Part shown: piece after piece, positions 7,362 through 13,450 of the stretch
Layout of the letters: every line of letters starts with the position of its first letter
How positions within the stretch are numbered: position 1 is the first letter of the stretch
Origin: an uncultured Acetatifactor sp.
GTDB taxonomy: Bacteria > Bacillota > Clostridia > Lachnospirales > Lachnospiraceae
Assembly: GCA_910586835.1 (NCBI GenBank)
Contig: CAJUJU010000065.1
Coordinates: 1 to 20,307, forward strand
Direction: 5' to 3'
Length of the DNA stretch: 20,307 nucleotides
Made by a program: the position numbers and the translations under genes
The notes under the pieces: model-generated
Databases searched by the model: none
Seen by the model: the letters and a program-made list of their open reading frames with translations, nothing else
Told to the model about the DNA's origin: nothing

Positions 7362-8245
7362 ACACAAAAAGCAAAGTAGTCCTTCTTCTCCGTGCTGAAC
7401 AGCAGGCTGTAAGGAGGATATTGCTTTTCCATGGCAAAGAGACGCGCCACCTGTGCAAAGGTCAGCATATCCACCTTCTGAAGCTGATGCCGGGTGGGCA
7501 GGACAAAATGGCAGGACAGGCAGTCCATAAATCTCTGTGAGATTATTTTTACAGCGCTGATAACCGTTTTGTCTACTTTTTTGACAGGCTGATCCAGGGT
7601 CTCACTGAGCATGGAAAGAATCATATTTTCTCCGTAGATCAGGTAGACAAGTAATGGACGCTTGGCGTCTGCGCAGGTATAGGTCAGGCGGTAGCAGAGT
7701 GCCTTTCCGGAGGAAAAGTCTTCTCCGCTGTAATGCTCGCTGATCACCTGTGCCTTTACCCGGAAAAGCTTATCTAAGGCCTGGGAAATTGCCTTTTCCA
7801 GGGAGTCCATTTCGTTTTCTGAACCCTGGTGCACCCATTTCTTTGTGGTTTTTCCGGTGATGGCATGATCTTCAATCATGATATGCCCGTTGAGCCACCC
7901 TACGCAGATTCCCAGGAAATGCTGAACAGATTTTACAGAGTAATCCTGCTCCTCCAGCTCCTGTTCCAGGGCGGGCAGGGTTTTGTCGCGCATATTGTCG
8001 TGCAGGCTTTTATGTATGTCGTAATCGGCATAGCCGATGGACTTCATGTAGGCCTCTTCTTCCGCAAAATGCTTTGTGGTGTAATTTTTAAAATATTTGA
8101 TTCCTTCCCTGCAGGCGTGCTGCTGCTTTGTCTCGTCTTCATTCAGGCTGATCAGTTTGCTCACAATCGAAAAAAGACGACGATGCGCTTTGTCAATCCC
8201 CTCTACGCCGATATTGAATCGGTCATTCCATTTTACTTCATTCAA
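7352..8245 (-). CDS. bacteriohemerythrin with an additional C-terminal domain
   Basis: The start codon is TTG (8243-8245 on the minus strand), with AAGGGGG 9 nt upstream; no in-frame ATG or GTG precedes it. The protein has 297 residues. The first 130 form a hemerythrin four-helix bundle with all seven di-iron ligands in register: H21, H59, E63, H78, H82, H121 and D126. It should bind O2 at a non-haem di-iron site, as an oxygen sensor, store or scavenger. Residues 136-297 are an extra domain that I cannot place firmly. Its alternating strand/helix pattern loosely recalls CheC/CheX-type phosphatases, but the ExxN catalytic motif is not evident. No membrane segment or signal peptide is seen, so it is cytoplasmic. 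The fusion suggests that O2 or redox state controls the C-terminal domain. Confidence 0.85.
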   Translation of the reverse strand: MNEVKWNDRFNIGVEGIDKAHRRLFSIVSKLISLNEDETKQQHACREGIKYFKNYTTKHFAEEEAYMKSIGYADYDIHKSLHDNMRDKTLPALEQELEEQDYSVKSVQHFLGICVGWLNGHIMIEDHAITGKTTKKWVHQGSENEMDSLEKAISQALDKLFRVKAQVISEHYSGEDFSSGKALCYRLTYTCADAKRPLLVYLIYGENMILSMLSETLDQPVKKVDKTVISAVKIISQRFMDCLSCHFVLPTRHQLQKVDMLTFAQVARLFAMEKQYPPYSLLFSTEKKDYFAFCVKN

Positions 8246-8280
8246 CGGTATATTCCCCCTTCTGATCTATTCACAAAAAT

Positions 8281-8292
8281 TTTGCATGCAAA
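8281..8292. promoter_or_regulatory. 12-bp palindrome upstream of the hemerythrin gene
   Basis: TTTGCATGCAAA is a perfect palindrome 36-47 nt before the hemerythrin TTG, between divergent genes. It could be an operator for the minus-strand gene. No regulator is known, and chance is possible. Confidence 0.3.
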
Positions 8293-8380
8293 TAACGGAT
8301 TAATAAACTATTGAACATAATACTCACTTCTGCCAGTTTAGCACAGATTGGAAAAATAAACAACCGGTCCCGGCAAAATC

Positions 8381-8409
8381 TTGCATATTAAAAAATATAC
8401 ATTTATAAT
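8381..8409 (+). promoter_or_regulatory. sigma-A promoter for the NagZ-type GH3 gene
   Basis: TTGCAT (8381-8386), a 17-nt spacer and a consensus TATAAT (8404-8409). The predicted transcript starts near 8416, about 52 nt before the TTG start codon of the next gene. Confidence 0.8.
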
Positions 8410-8467
8410 GAAGCAAATACAGCAGTGAGAAGCTTGACAGGAGATTGCTGCGGAATGGAGCCCAAAA

Positions 8468-9832
8468 TTGAGAAATGGAAAAAGATATGACAGAGGATCA
8501 GGGGGCGGCCTGGGAGTTTTGCTTGTTCTGGGATGCCTGGTTTTGGCCGCGGTGTTTTTTCTTCGTCAGCCGGAGGGGGCAGGCGATGCGGGAACGAGGG
8601 AGACGTCGTTGTCGGAAGACATGGCAGGCAGCGGGGAAAGGGGAAATACCCAGGAAGGCGATTCTGCGTCGGAAGCGGAAGGGTTGGAAGCAGAAGCCTC
8701 CGGAGAGTCGTCCGCTGCAGCAGAAATGCCCGGAGGGGCTTCCACAGGGGCGGAATCGGAGGGGTCCGTGGAATCGTCCGTTATATCGGAAGCAGAAACT
8801 TCGCCCCAGGAGGTGGAAGCTTTGATTGCGGAAATGACGCTGCGGGAAAAGGTATATCAGCTTTTTATTGTGTACCCCTCATCCATTACCGGAATTCGCA
8901 AGGTGACTCAGGCCGGAGAGAAGACACGGGAAGCGCTGGAGAACTATCCGGTGGGAGGACTTCTCTATGACAAAAGCAATATGGTCAGCCAGGAACAGGT
9001 GCGGACAATGATGGAGACCGTGCAGAGCTACGCCCGGATTCCCCTTATCCTGACCTGTGACGAGGAGGGAGGCCGGGTGAATCGGCTGATGGATACCGTC
9101 GGTACTACGCGGGTGGGGCCCATGTACGAATACAGGGAGGAAGGGCCTGAGGGAGCGGAGAGGAATGCGGGAACAATTGCTGCCGATCTGTCAGCCTGCG
9201 GATTTAACATGGATCTGGCTCCGGTGGCGGATGTTTGGTCCAACCCGGACAACACGGTGATCGGGGACCGTGCCTACAGCGATGACTTTGAACAGGCGGC
9301 GGAGCTGGTTGCTGCCGCTGTCAGGGGATTTCGGGAAAACGGTGTGGCGTGTACTCTGAAGCACTTTCCGGGACACGGGGACACCTCCGGGGACAGCCAC
9401 AATGGTTCGGTTTATGTATACAAGACTCTGGAGGAGCTTCGGGCTCAGGAACTGATTCCCTTTCAGGCGGGAATCGATGCCGGGGCGGACGCCGTGATGA
9501 TGGGACATTTGATTATTGCGGACGTGGAGGATGAGCCGGCGCTTTTTTCTTATCGGCTGGTTACGGAGCTGCTGCGGGAGGAAATGGGCTTTGCAGGCGT
9601 GGTGATGTCGGACAGCCTTCAAATGAAGGCGATGACGAAGCATTATGACAGCGGAGAGATTGCAGTTAAAGCCGTGAAGGCAGGTGTGGATGTCCTTCTC
9701 TGTCCGGAAGACCTGGAGGAGGCTGCGGATGCGCTGATTGCCGCGGTTGAATCCGACGAGATCACACAGGAGCGGCTGGAGGAAAGCGTCCGGAGAATCC
9801 TTACGCTGAAATACAAATGCGGACTTCTCTGA
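8468..9832 (+). CDS. membrane-anchored GH3 beta-N-acetylhexosaminidase (NagZ-like)
   Basis: The start is TTG 8468, with GGAG 7 nt upstream; the nearby ATG at 8455 is in another frame and stops after 11 codons. The protein has 454 residues. It has a short positive N-terminus, one membrane segment (about 15-32), a Ser/Glu/Ala/Gly-rich linker of about 80 residues, then a GH3 barrel. The barrel has the NagZ-defining K298HFPGHGD followed by D309-S310-H311, the Asp/His acid-base pair of this subfamily, and nucleophile D382 in VMSDSLQM. NagZ-type enzymes remove N-acetylglucosamine from peptidoglycan fragments or glycans. The anchor and linker place the catalytic domain outside the membrane, which suits scavenging or turnover of wall fragments in a Gram-positive. 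The extracellular role is inferred from topology. Confidence 0.85.
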   Translation: MRNGKRYDRGSGGGLGVLLVLGCLVLAAVFFLRQPEGAGDAGTRETSLSEDMAGSGERGNTQEGDSASEAEGLEAEASGESSAAAEMPGGASTGAESEGSVESSVISEAETSPQEVEALIAEMTLREKVYQLFIVYPSSITGIRKVTQAGEKTREALENYPVGGLLYDKSNMVSQEQVRTMMETVQSYARIPLILTCDEEGGRVNRLMDTVGTTRVGPMYEYREEGPEGAERNAGTIAADLSACGFNMDLAPVADVWSNPDNTVIGDRAYSDDFEQAAELVAAAVRGFRENGVACTLKHFPGHGDTSGDSHNGSVYVYKTLEELRAQELIPFQAGIDAGADAVMMGHLIIADVEDEPALFSYRLVTELLREEMGFAGVVMSDSLQMKAMTKHYDSGEIAVKAVKAGVDVLLCPEDLEEAADALIAAVESDEITQERLEESVRRILTLKYKCGLL

Positions 9833-9861
9833 ACAACCTCTGGAAAAAAAGATGTCCATAT

Positions 9862-10053
9862 GGTAAAATGACCATATTCAAGGCAGGAGACGGCCGAATG
9901 GCCATCCCATCGTGATTGCAGAGCAATCATGAGGTAAAATGACCATATTCAAGGCAGGAGACGGCCGAATGGCCATCCCATCGTGATTGCAGAGCAATCA
10001 TGAGGTAAATGACCATATTCAAGGCAGGAGACGGCCGAATGGCCATCCCATCG
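9862..10053 (+). repeat. 71-bp tandem repeat, 2.7 copies
   Basis: Copies begin at 9862, 9933 and 10004. The first two are 71 bp and appear identical. The third lacks one A of an A-run and diverges after 10053. Each full unit contains the hairpin TGATTGC-AGA-GCAATCA, a GGCC-GAAT-GGCC mini-hairpin, and an ATG opening a 15-codon frame (MTIFKAGDGRMAIPS). Upstream of copy 1, ATATGGT pairs with ACCATAT inside the unit. It fills most of the gap between the GH3 gene and the DUF3592 gene. There are no spacers, so it is not a CRISPR array. Confidence 0.9.
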
Positions 10054-10089
10054 GTGTACTTGGACACGACAAGGAGGAAATTTTCATGA
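10009..10089 (+). CDS. possible 26-codon micro-ORF coupled to the DUF3592 gene
   Basis: In the third repeat copy, the ATG at 10009 does not meet the usual stop. It reads on to a TGA at 10087-10089 that overlaps the ATG of the DUF3592 gene (ATGA). The ribosome site of that gene (AAGGAGG, 10071-10077) lies inside this frame. GAGG precedes the ATG by only 4-5 nt. The arrangement is typical of translational coupling, but expression of such a small frame is unproven. Confidence 0.3.
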   Translation: MTIFKAGDGRMAIPSVYLDTTRRKFS

Positions 10090-10520
10090 AGAAGGTAATT
10101 GTTTGCGGCGTATTGACGGTATTGTGCATTGTAGCCACCGTGCTTTTGCGAGGGCCAATGGGGAACGCAGACCTGGAATATACGGAGGTAGAGGCGACGG
10201 TGATCAGCTCGGAGGCCGTAGAGCGGACGGTGAGAACACGATACTCTACATCCAGGCAGACAGTATATGAGGTGGTTGTCCGGTATGACGGAGAAAATTA
10301 CGATCTGATAAATGCACATAATGCTTATTCCTATCAGGAGGGAAAAACGGTAAAGGTATATCTGGCAGGAGGAAAGATGTATGCAAACGAAGAAGGTGTC
10401 CGCAGCGGAAGCCTTCTCGGAAAGGCATACAGTGTTGCGCTGATAGGTTCCCTGGTTATGTTCTTTGTCACTATAATTCTCTGGTCAAAGGCGGCACAGG
10501 AAAAGAGACAGGCAGGATAA
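10086..10520 (+). CDS. DUF3592-type small membrane protein
   Basis: The start is ATG 10086, with AAGGAGG 8 nt upstream. An upstream in-frame extension to 9987 runs through repeat DNA and is not credible. The protein has 144 residues, with an N-terminal membrane segment (about 4-21) and a C-terminal one (about 116-137). Between them lies a beta-rich extracytoplasmic domain (EATVISSE...YEVVVRYDGENYDL...GKTVKVYLAGGKMY), characteristic of DUF3592. The family has no established function. The gene has a strong terminator directly downstream, so it forms a short unit preceded only by the 71-bp repeats. Whether it shares the transcript of the upstream GH3 gene is unclear, as no terminator or promoter stands out between them. 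Confidence 0.75.
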   Translation: MKKVIVCGVLTVLCIVATVLLRGPMGNADLEYTEVEATVISSEAVERTVRTRYSTSRQTVYEVVVRYDGENYDLINAHNAYSYQEGKTVKVYLAGGKMYANEEGVRSGSLLGKAYSVALIGSLVMFFVTIILWSKAAQEKRQAG

Positions 10521-10530
10521 AAAAGAATGG

Positions 10531-10565
10531 AGAAAGGGTGTCCCTGGTGGGGCACTCTTTTTTTC
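10531..10565 (+). terminator. rho-independent terminator
   Basis: GGGTGTCCC (10536-10544) pairs with GGGGCACTC (10549-10557), with two G-U pairs and a TGGT loop. TTTTTTT follows at 10558-10564. It ends the DUF3592 transcript and insulates the next operon. Confidence 0.88.
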
Positions 10566-10576
10566 TGTTTTTTCTA

Positions 10577-10605
10577 TTGACATCAAACTGATTATGCTGT
10601 ATATA
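10577..10605 (+). promoter_or_regulatory. sigma-A promoter of the GntR-ABC operon
   Basis: A consensus TTGACA (10577-10582), a 17-nt spacer and TATATA (10600-10605). The predicted start near 10612 leaves a leader of about 25 nt before the TTG at 10638, which supports that start codon over the one at 10620. Confidence 0.8.
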
Positions 10606-10619
10606 TAACATATAAACAG
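10597..10619. promoter_or_regulatory. probable GntR operator overlapping the -10 element
   Basis: CTGTATATAT (10597-10606), AAC, ATATAAACAG (10610-10619) form a palindrome with 9 of 10 pairs matching. It overlaps the -10 and the transcription start. This suits autorepression by the GntR protein encoded immediately downstream, as known for YtrA-type regulators. The match is by position and symmetry only. Confidence 0.55.
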
Positions 10620-10637
10620 TTGAAAGAGGTGGCCACT

Positions 10638-11009
10638 TTGAAACTATTGCAAAATTCGGGTATACCGATTTATCAGCAGATCACAGATCAGCTGAGAGCC
10701 GATATTCTGGCGGGCAGACTGAAGGAGGGGGAATATCTTCCCTCGATCCGCAGTCTGGCAAAGGACTTGAAGATCAGCGTTATCACCACGATGAAGGCAT
10801 ATGAACAGCTGGAAGCGGAAGGTCTTGTGACGGCTGCCCAGGGGAAAGGGTTTTATGTCAATGCACAGGACAGTGAGATGCTGCGGGAACAACACCTGCG
10901 CAGGGTGGAGGAGGCTTTGCTGGAAGCCATCCATGCGGCACAGGTCGCGGGGATGACAAATGCAGAGCTGCAGGAGACGCTGACAGCACTGTTGGAATGC
11001 GAGGTCTGA
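10638..11009 (+). CDS. GntR-family regulator, YtrA subfamily
   Basis: The start is TTG 10638, with AGAGGTGG about 6 nt upstream. The protein has 123 residues. A winged helix-turn-helix occupies residues 5-75 (PIYQQITDQLRADILAGRLKEGEYLPSIRSLAKDLKIS...AYEQLEAEGLV...GKGFYV). It is followed by a short helical tail instead of a large effector domain, the hallmark of the YtrA subfamily. These regulators usually repress the ABC exporter operon in which they lie and respond to cell-envelope stress or peptide antibiotics. The downstream ATPase and two permease genes fit this. The palindrome overlapping its own -10 is the likely binding site. The inducer cannot be read from sequence. Confidence 0.88.
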   Translation: MKLLQNSGIPIYQQITDQLRADILAGRLKEGEYLPSIRSLAKDLKISVITTMKAYEQLEAEGLVTAAQGKGFYVNAQDSEMLREQHLRRVEEALLEAIHAAQVAGMTNAELQETLTALLECEV

Positions 11010-11023
11010 AGAACAGTGTTTCC

Positions 11024-11052
11024 GACATTGTCTGCGTCGCGGACGGCATGTC
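11024..11052 (+). other. stem-loop between regulator and ATPase genes
   Basis: GACAT (11024-11028) pairs with ATGTC (11048-11052). Inside, GTCTGC (11030-11035) pairs with GCGGAC (11039-11044), including one G-U pair, around a 3-nt loop. No T-run follows, so it is not a standard terminator. It could set relative levels of regulator and transporter by mRNA processing. Confidence 0.4.
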
Positions 11053-11087
11053 TGGCAAGGTAAGAAGAAAAGGAAGGGAAATGGATT

Positions 11088-11969
11088 ATGGAATCAAAAA
11101 GTGTGATGAAAGCGGTAAATCTGAAGAAGAAGTTTAAAGGCTTTGAACTCTCCATACCGGAGCTTCACATTCCAAAGGGGTATGCAACGGCGCTGATCGG
11201 AGAGAACGGCGCGGGAAAAACAACGCTGCTGAATCTTCTCACGGGTATTCGCCTGGATTATGAGGGAGAGATCCTTTACTTTGACGGGCAGGAGAAGCTG
11301 AGCGGCAGTGTGCAGGAGCGGATCGGATATACCGGCCCGGGCAGTTATTTTCTGCCTCACTGGACGGTAGGACAGGTGGAGGAGATCAGCGAAGTATTGT
11401 TTGACGGATTTCACAGGGACAGATTCCAGGCGGTCTGCGAAGAACTGAATATCCCCACCGGTGTGACAAAGGATGTGAAAAAGCTTTCCGACGGAAACCG
11501 CATGAAGCTGATGCTGGCAGCAGTGCTGGCAAGGGATACCGACCTGCTGATTTTGGATGAGCCCGCTTCCCCGTTGGATCCGCTGATGCGTGACAAGCTC
11601 TGTGATATCATCAGGGAATATCTGGAGCAGGGGAACGGAGAACGATCCGTGTTTTTCTCCACGCACAATATTGCAGATATGGAAAACGTGACGGACTACG
11701 CCGTTATCATGGAGAATGGAACCATAGTGGAACAGGGCTTTGTGGAAGACCTGAAGGAAAAGTATGTCTCGGTGAAGGGAGAGGCCGCAGACGCGGAGAG
11801 GGCAGAAAAGATTCTGTACACCATGAACAGAAGCGCCTATGGTTTTGAGGGCATCTGCCTGTCCGAGAACATGGATAAGCTTGCGGGGATGGATATCTGC
11901 GTGGAGACACCTACCCTGTTCCAGATCAGTGTCGCCGTGATGAAGGCAAACACGAGCCTGAAGTTTTAG
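11088..11969 (+). CDS. ABC transporter ATP-binding protein (YtrB/BcrA-like)
   Basis: This 293-residue ATPase has Walker A GENGAGKTT (38-46, K44), signature LSDGNR (133-138), Walker B LLILDEP (D157, E158) and H-loop H193. The signature has Asp at the third position of LSGG-type motifs, common in BcrA/YtrB-like ATPases. About 70 residues after the H-loop form a poorly conserved tail. It is preceded by AGGAAGGG and an ATG. It sits between a YtrA-type regulator and two membrane subunits with overlapping or closely packed junctions. It therefore powers a two-permease ABC exporter, probably linked to envelope stress or drug resistance. The transported substrate is unknown. Confidence 0.9.
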   Translation: MESKSVMKAVNLKKKFKGFELSIPELHIPKGYATALIGENGAGKTTLLNLLTGIRLDYEGEILYFDGQEKLSGSVQERIGYTGPGSYFLPHWTVGQVEEISEVLFDGFHRDRFQAVCEELNIPTGVTKDVKKLSDGNRMKLMLAAVLARDTDLLILDEPASPLDPLMRDKLCDIIREYLEQGNGERSVFFSTHNIADMENVTDYAVIMENGTIVEQGFVEDLKEKYVSVKGEAADAERAEKILYTMNRSAYGFEGICLSENMDKLAGMDICVETPTLFQISVAVMKANTSLKF

Positions 11970-11980
11970 TGGAGGTCAGT

Positions 11981-12625
11981 ATGAAGCGAAGCATAAAAAG
12001 TTATCTGGTGTTTACCTCCCGGGCATATCGTCTGTTTTTGTATCTGGGAGTACCGTTGTTTTGTATAGGGATGGAATTGATTATGGTGATACTGATGAAA
12101 ATGAGGACCAGTGGTATCATGTCAATTCTGTGTACGTTGATTTTTGCCGAGGTTGTGTCAGACACATGGTTCCTGGGAGGGATACAGGAGAAACACGCGG
12201 AGAAGATGGATTATCTGAAGACTTCTGCGAGGGGGATGTCCGTTGTAAAAAGTGCTCTGGCCCTGGATCTGATGCGGCGCTCTGTGATGACCACAGGTAT
12301 ATTTGGAGTGTGCTGTCTGCTGGAAGCGGGACTGGCAAGGAGGCAGATCAGTATCCGGGCAGACCTGGTCATGCCCCTGCTGGCAGTCTTCAGCCTGTCT
12401 ACAGCGGCTGTTCTGATCACAAGATTTTTCAGTTATTTTTATATCAATGTGCTGGCGGGATACCTGGTGTCAGCTGCGGCAGCAGTTTGTTGTGTGCTGC
12501 TGTCCATGGGCGTGGTATCCGTGAATACGCTTATTGCGATATACGCAGGGCTGGGCACGGCGGCCGGTATTCTGGCGGTATGGGTGGCAATGAAAAAGGT
12601 GGAGGGTGGATATTATGATAAGTGA
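11981..12625 (+). CDS. ABC transporter permease subunit (6 TM, first of two)
   Basis: ATG 11981 has GGAGG 5 nt upstream. A GTG at 11969 overlaps the stop of the ATPase gene and would add four residues. The 214-residue protein is highly hydrophobic, with about six membrane segments and a cytoplasmic loop rich in charged residues (GGIQEKHAEKMDYLKTSARG). That loop could be the coupling region for the ATPase. Homology to a named family is not obvious, which is usual for the permeases of YtrA-regulated operons. It overlaps the next gene by 11 nt, so co-translation is expected. It probably pairs with that second permease as a heterodimer. Confidence 0.8.
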   Translation: MKRSIKSYLVFTSRAYRLFLYLGVPLFCIGMELIMVILMKMRTSGIMSILCTLIFAEVVSDTWFLGGIQEKHAEKMDYLKTSARGMSVVKSALALDLMRRSVMTTGIFGVCCLLEAGLARRQISIRADLVMPLLAVFSLSTAAVLITRFFSYFYINVLAGYLVSAAAAVCCVLLSMGVVSVNTLIAIYAGLGTAAGILAVWVAMKKVEGGYYDK

Positions 12626-13298
12626 TTTAAAAATGGGTTTTAAAATACTGAAATTCGGTCATGGACGTATCGTCAACCTGGCAGGCAGTATGATTGCCAT
12701 TCTTCTGGGAGTGTTTATGTGTGGGATCAGTGTAGTCTTATCCGGCAGCTTTCCCAGCACCCTTCCGGGCGGGTATTTCTTTATGATGGCGGAGGTATTT
12801 GTGATTCAGTTATATTATTCCGTAAATATTTCAAACATGGTGCAGGCATCTCCCGCAAAAAAGCGACTGATGACATCTGTTCCCACAGCGCTGAGCACCT
12901 TCTGTATCCTGATGGGTTATGGGGTTACGCTGTTGTGTACTGGGGTTGTCTCCTGTTTCAGGCCGGAAATGCTGAAAGCCGCCTGTATGCAGATTGTGTT
13001 TACAGCCGGGGTCATGGGAGTGGTTCTGATCTATTCCGGAGTGGTATATAAATATTTTGTGGTGGGTACTGTCTTATTTTTTGCGGCTTTCTTGAGCTTC
13101 TATGCCGGCTACTCTCATAGTGAGGCCTGGATCAGCGGCATATTCGGCAGCGGTTGGAAGGCCTTTGGACTGACGGCTGTGTCAGGGCTGGCGTTGATTT
13201 TGATCTGCAGTTTCCTGGAGTATTTGCTGTTTTTGGCATTTTATAAGGCGCCTATGGCTAAAATGGCCCAAAATGTATCTCTCAGGCGCCAGCTGTAA
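12615..13298 (+). CDS. ABC transporter permease subunit (6 TM, second of two)
   Basis: ATG 12615 has GGAGGG about 9 nt upstream and lies inside the end of the previous gene. The 227-residue protein has about six membrane segments and a short loop (MVQASPAKKRLMTS) in the place where the first permease has its charged coupling loop. The KKR cluster after the second segment is consistent with ATPase contact. It is the last gene of the operon and is followed by a strong hairpin. With the ATPase and the first permease it would form a complete exporter. No substrate-binding protein is present, which favours export over uptake. Confidence 0.8.
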   Translation: MISDLKMGFKILKFGHGRIVNLAGSMIAILLGVFMCGISVVLSGSFPSTLPGGYFFMMAEVFVIQLYYSVNISNMVQASPAKKRLMTSVPTALSTFCILMGYGVTLLCTGVVSCFRPEMLKAACMQIVFTAGVMGVVLIYSGVVYKYFVVGTVLFFAAFLSFYAGYSHSEAWISGIFGSGWKAFGLTAVSGLALILICSFLEYLLFLAFYKAPMAKMAQNVSLRRQL

Positions 13299-13308
13299 CG
13301 CTGATTTT

Positions 13309-13346
13309 CCGCCGGAACCGTGCATGAAAGAAACGGTATCCGGCGG
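13309..13346 (+). terminator. strong hairpin ending the ABC operon, weak T-tract
   Basis: CCGCCGGAACCGT (13309-13321) pairs with ACGGTATCCGGCGG (13333-13346) with a single bulged base. The downstream DNA is only mildly T-rich (TTGTCC). It may act as an inefficient intrinsic terminator or as a 3' stability element. Confidence 0.55.
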
Positions 13347-13401
13347 TTGTCCGTTGATTCTGAAAAAACAGTATTCGGCAGTCCTGCGTTGCAGTTATTG
13401 A

Positions 13402-13430
13402 TTGACCGATGTGGAAGGAAATGATAATAT
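13402..13430 (+). promoter_or_regulatory. candidate promoter before the DUF6020-like gene
   Basis: TTGACC (13402-13407), a 17-nt spacer and TAATAT (13425-13430). The predicted start near 13437 leaves a leader of only about 14 nt, with the ribosome site at its very 5' end. The assignment is therefore tentative. Confidence 0.4.
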
Positions 13431-13450
13431 GAGTTGGAAAGGATATTATC
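13423..13450 (+). promoter_or_regulatory. 8-bp inverted repeat flanking the ribosome site
   Basis: GATAATAT (13423-13430) and ATATTATC (13443-13450) are perfect complements around a 12-nt loop holding GGAAAGG. The right arm abuts the ATG at 13451. It may be an operator over the -10 or an mRNA hairpin that controls access to the start site. Confidence 0.4.

Noticed and set aside
7829..8314. 161-codon plus-strand frame over the hemerythrin gene
   Set aside because: The minus strand encodes a hemerythrin with all seven metal ligands, so the plus frame is a shadow.
9862..10053. CRISPR array
   Set aside because: The 71-bp units are contiguous with no variable spacers, and no cas genes are present.
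9987..10085. N-terminal extension of the DUF3592 protein
   Set aside because: It reads through the tandem repeats from a TTG with no ribosome site, whereas ATG 10086 has AAGGAGG at correct spacing and is followed by a membrane segment.
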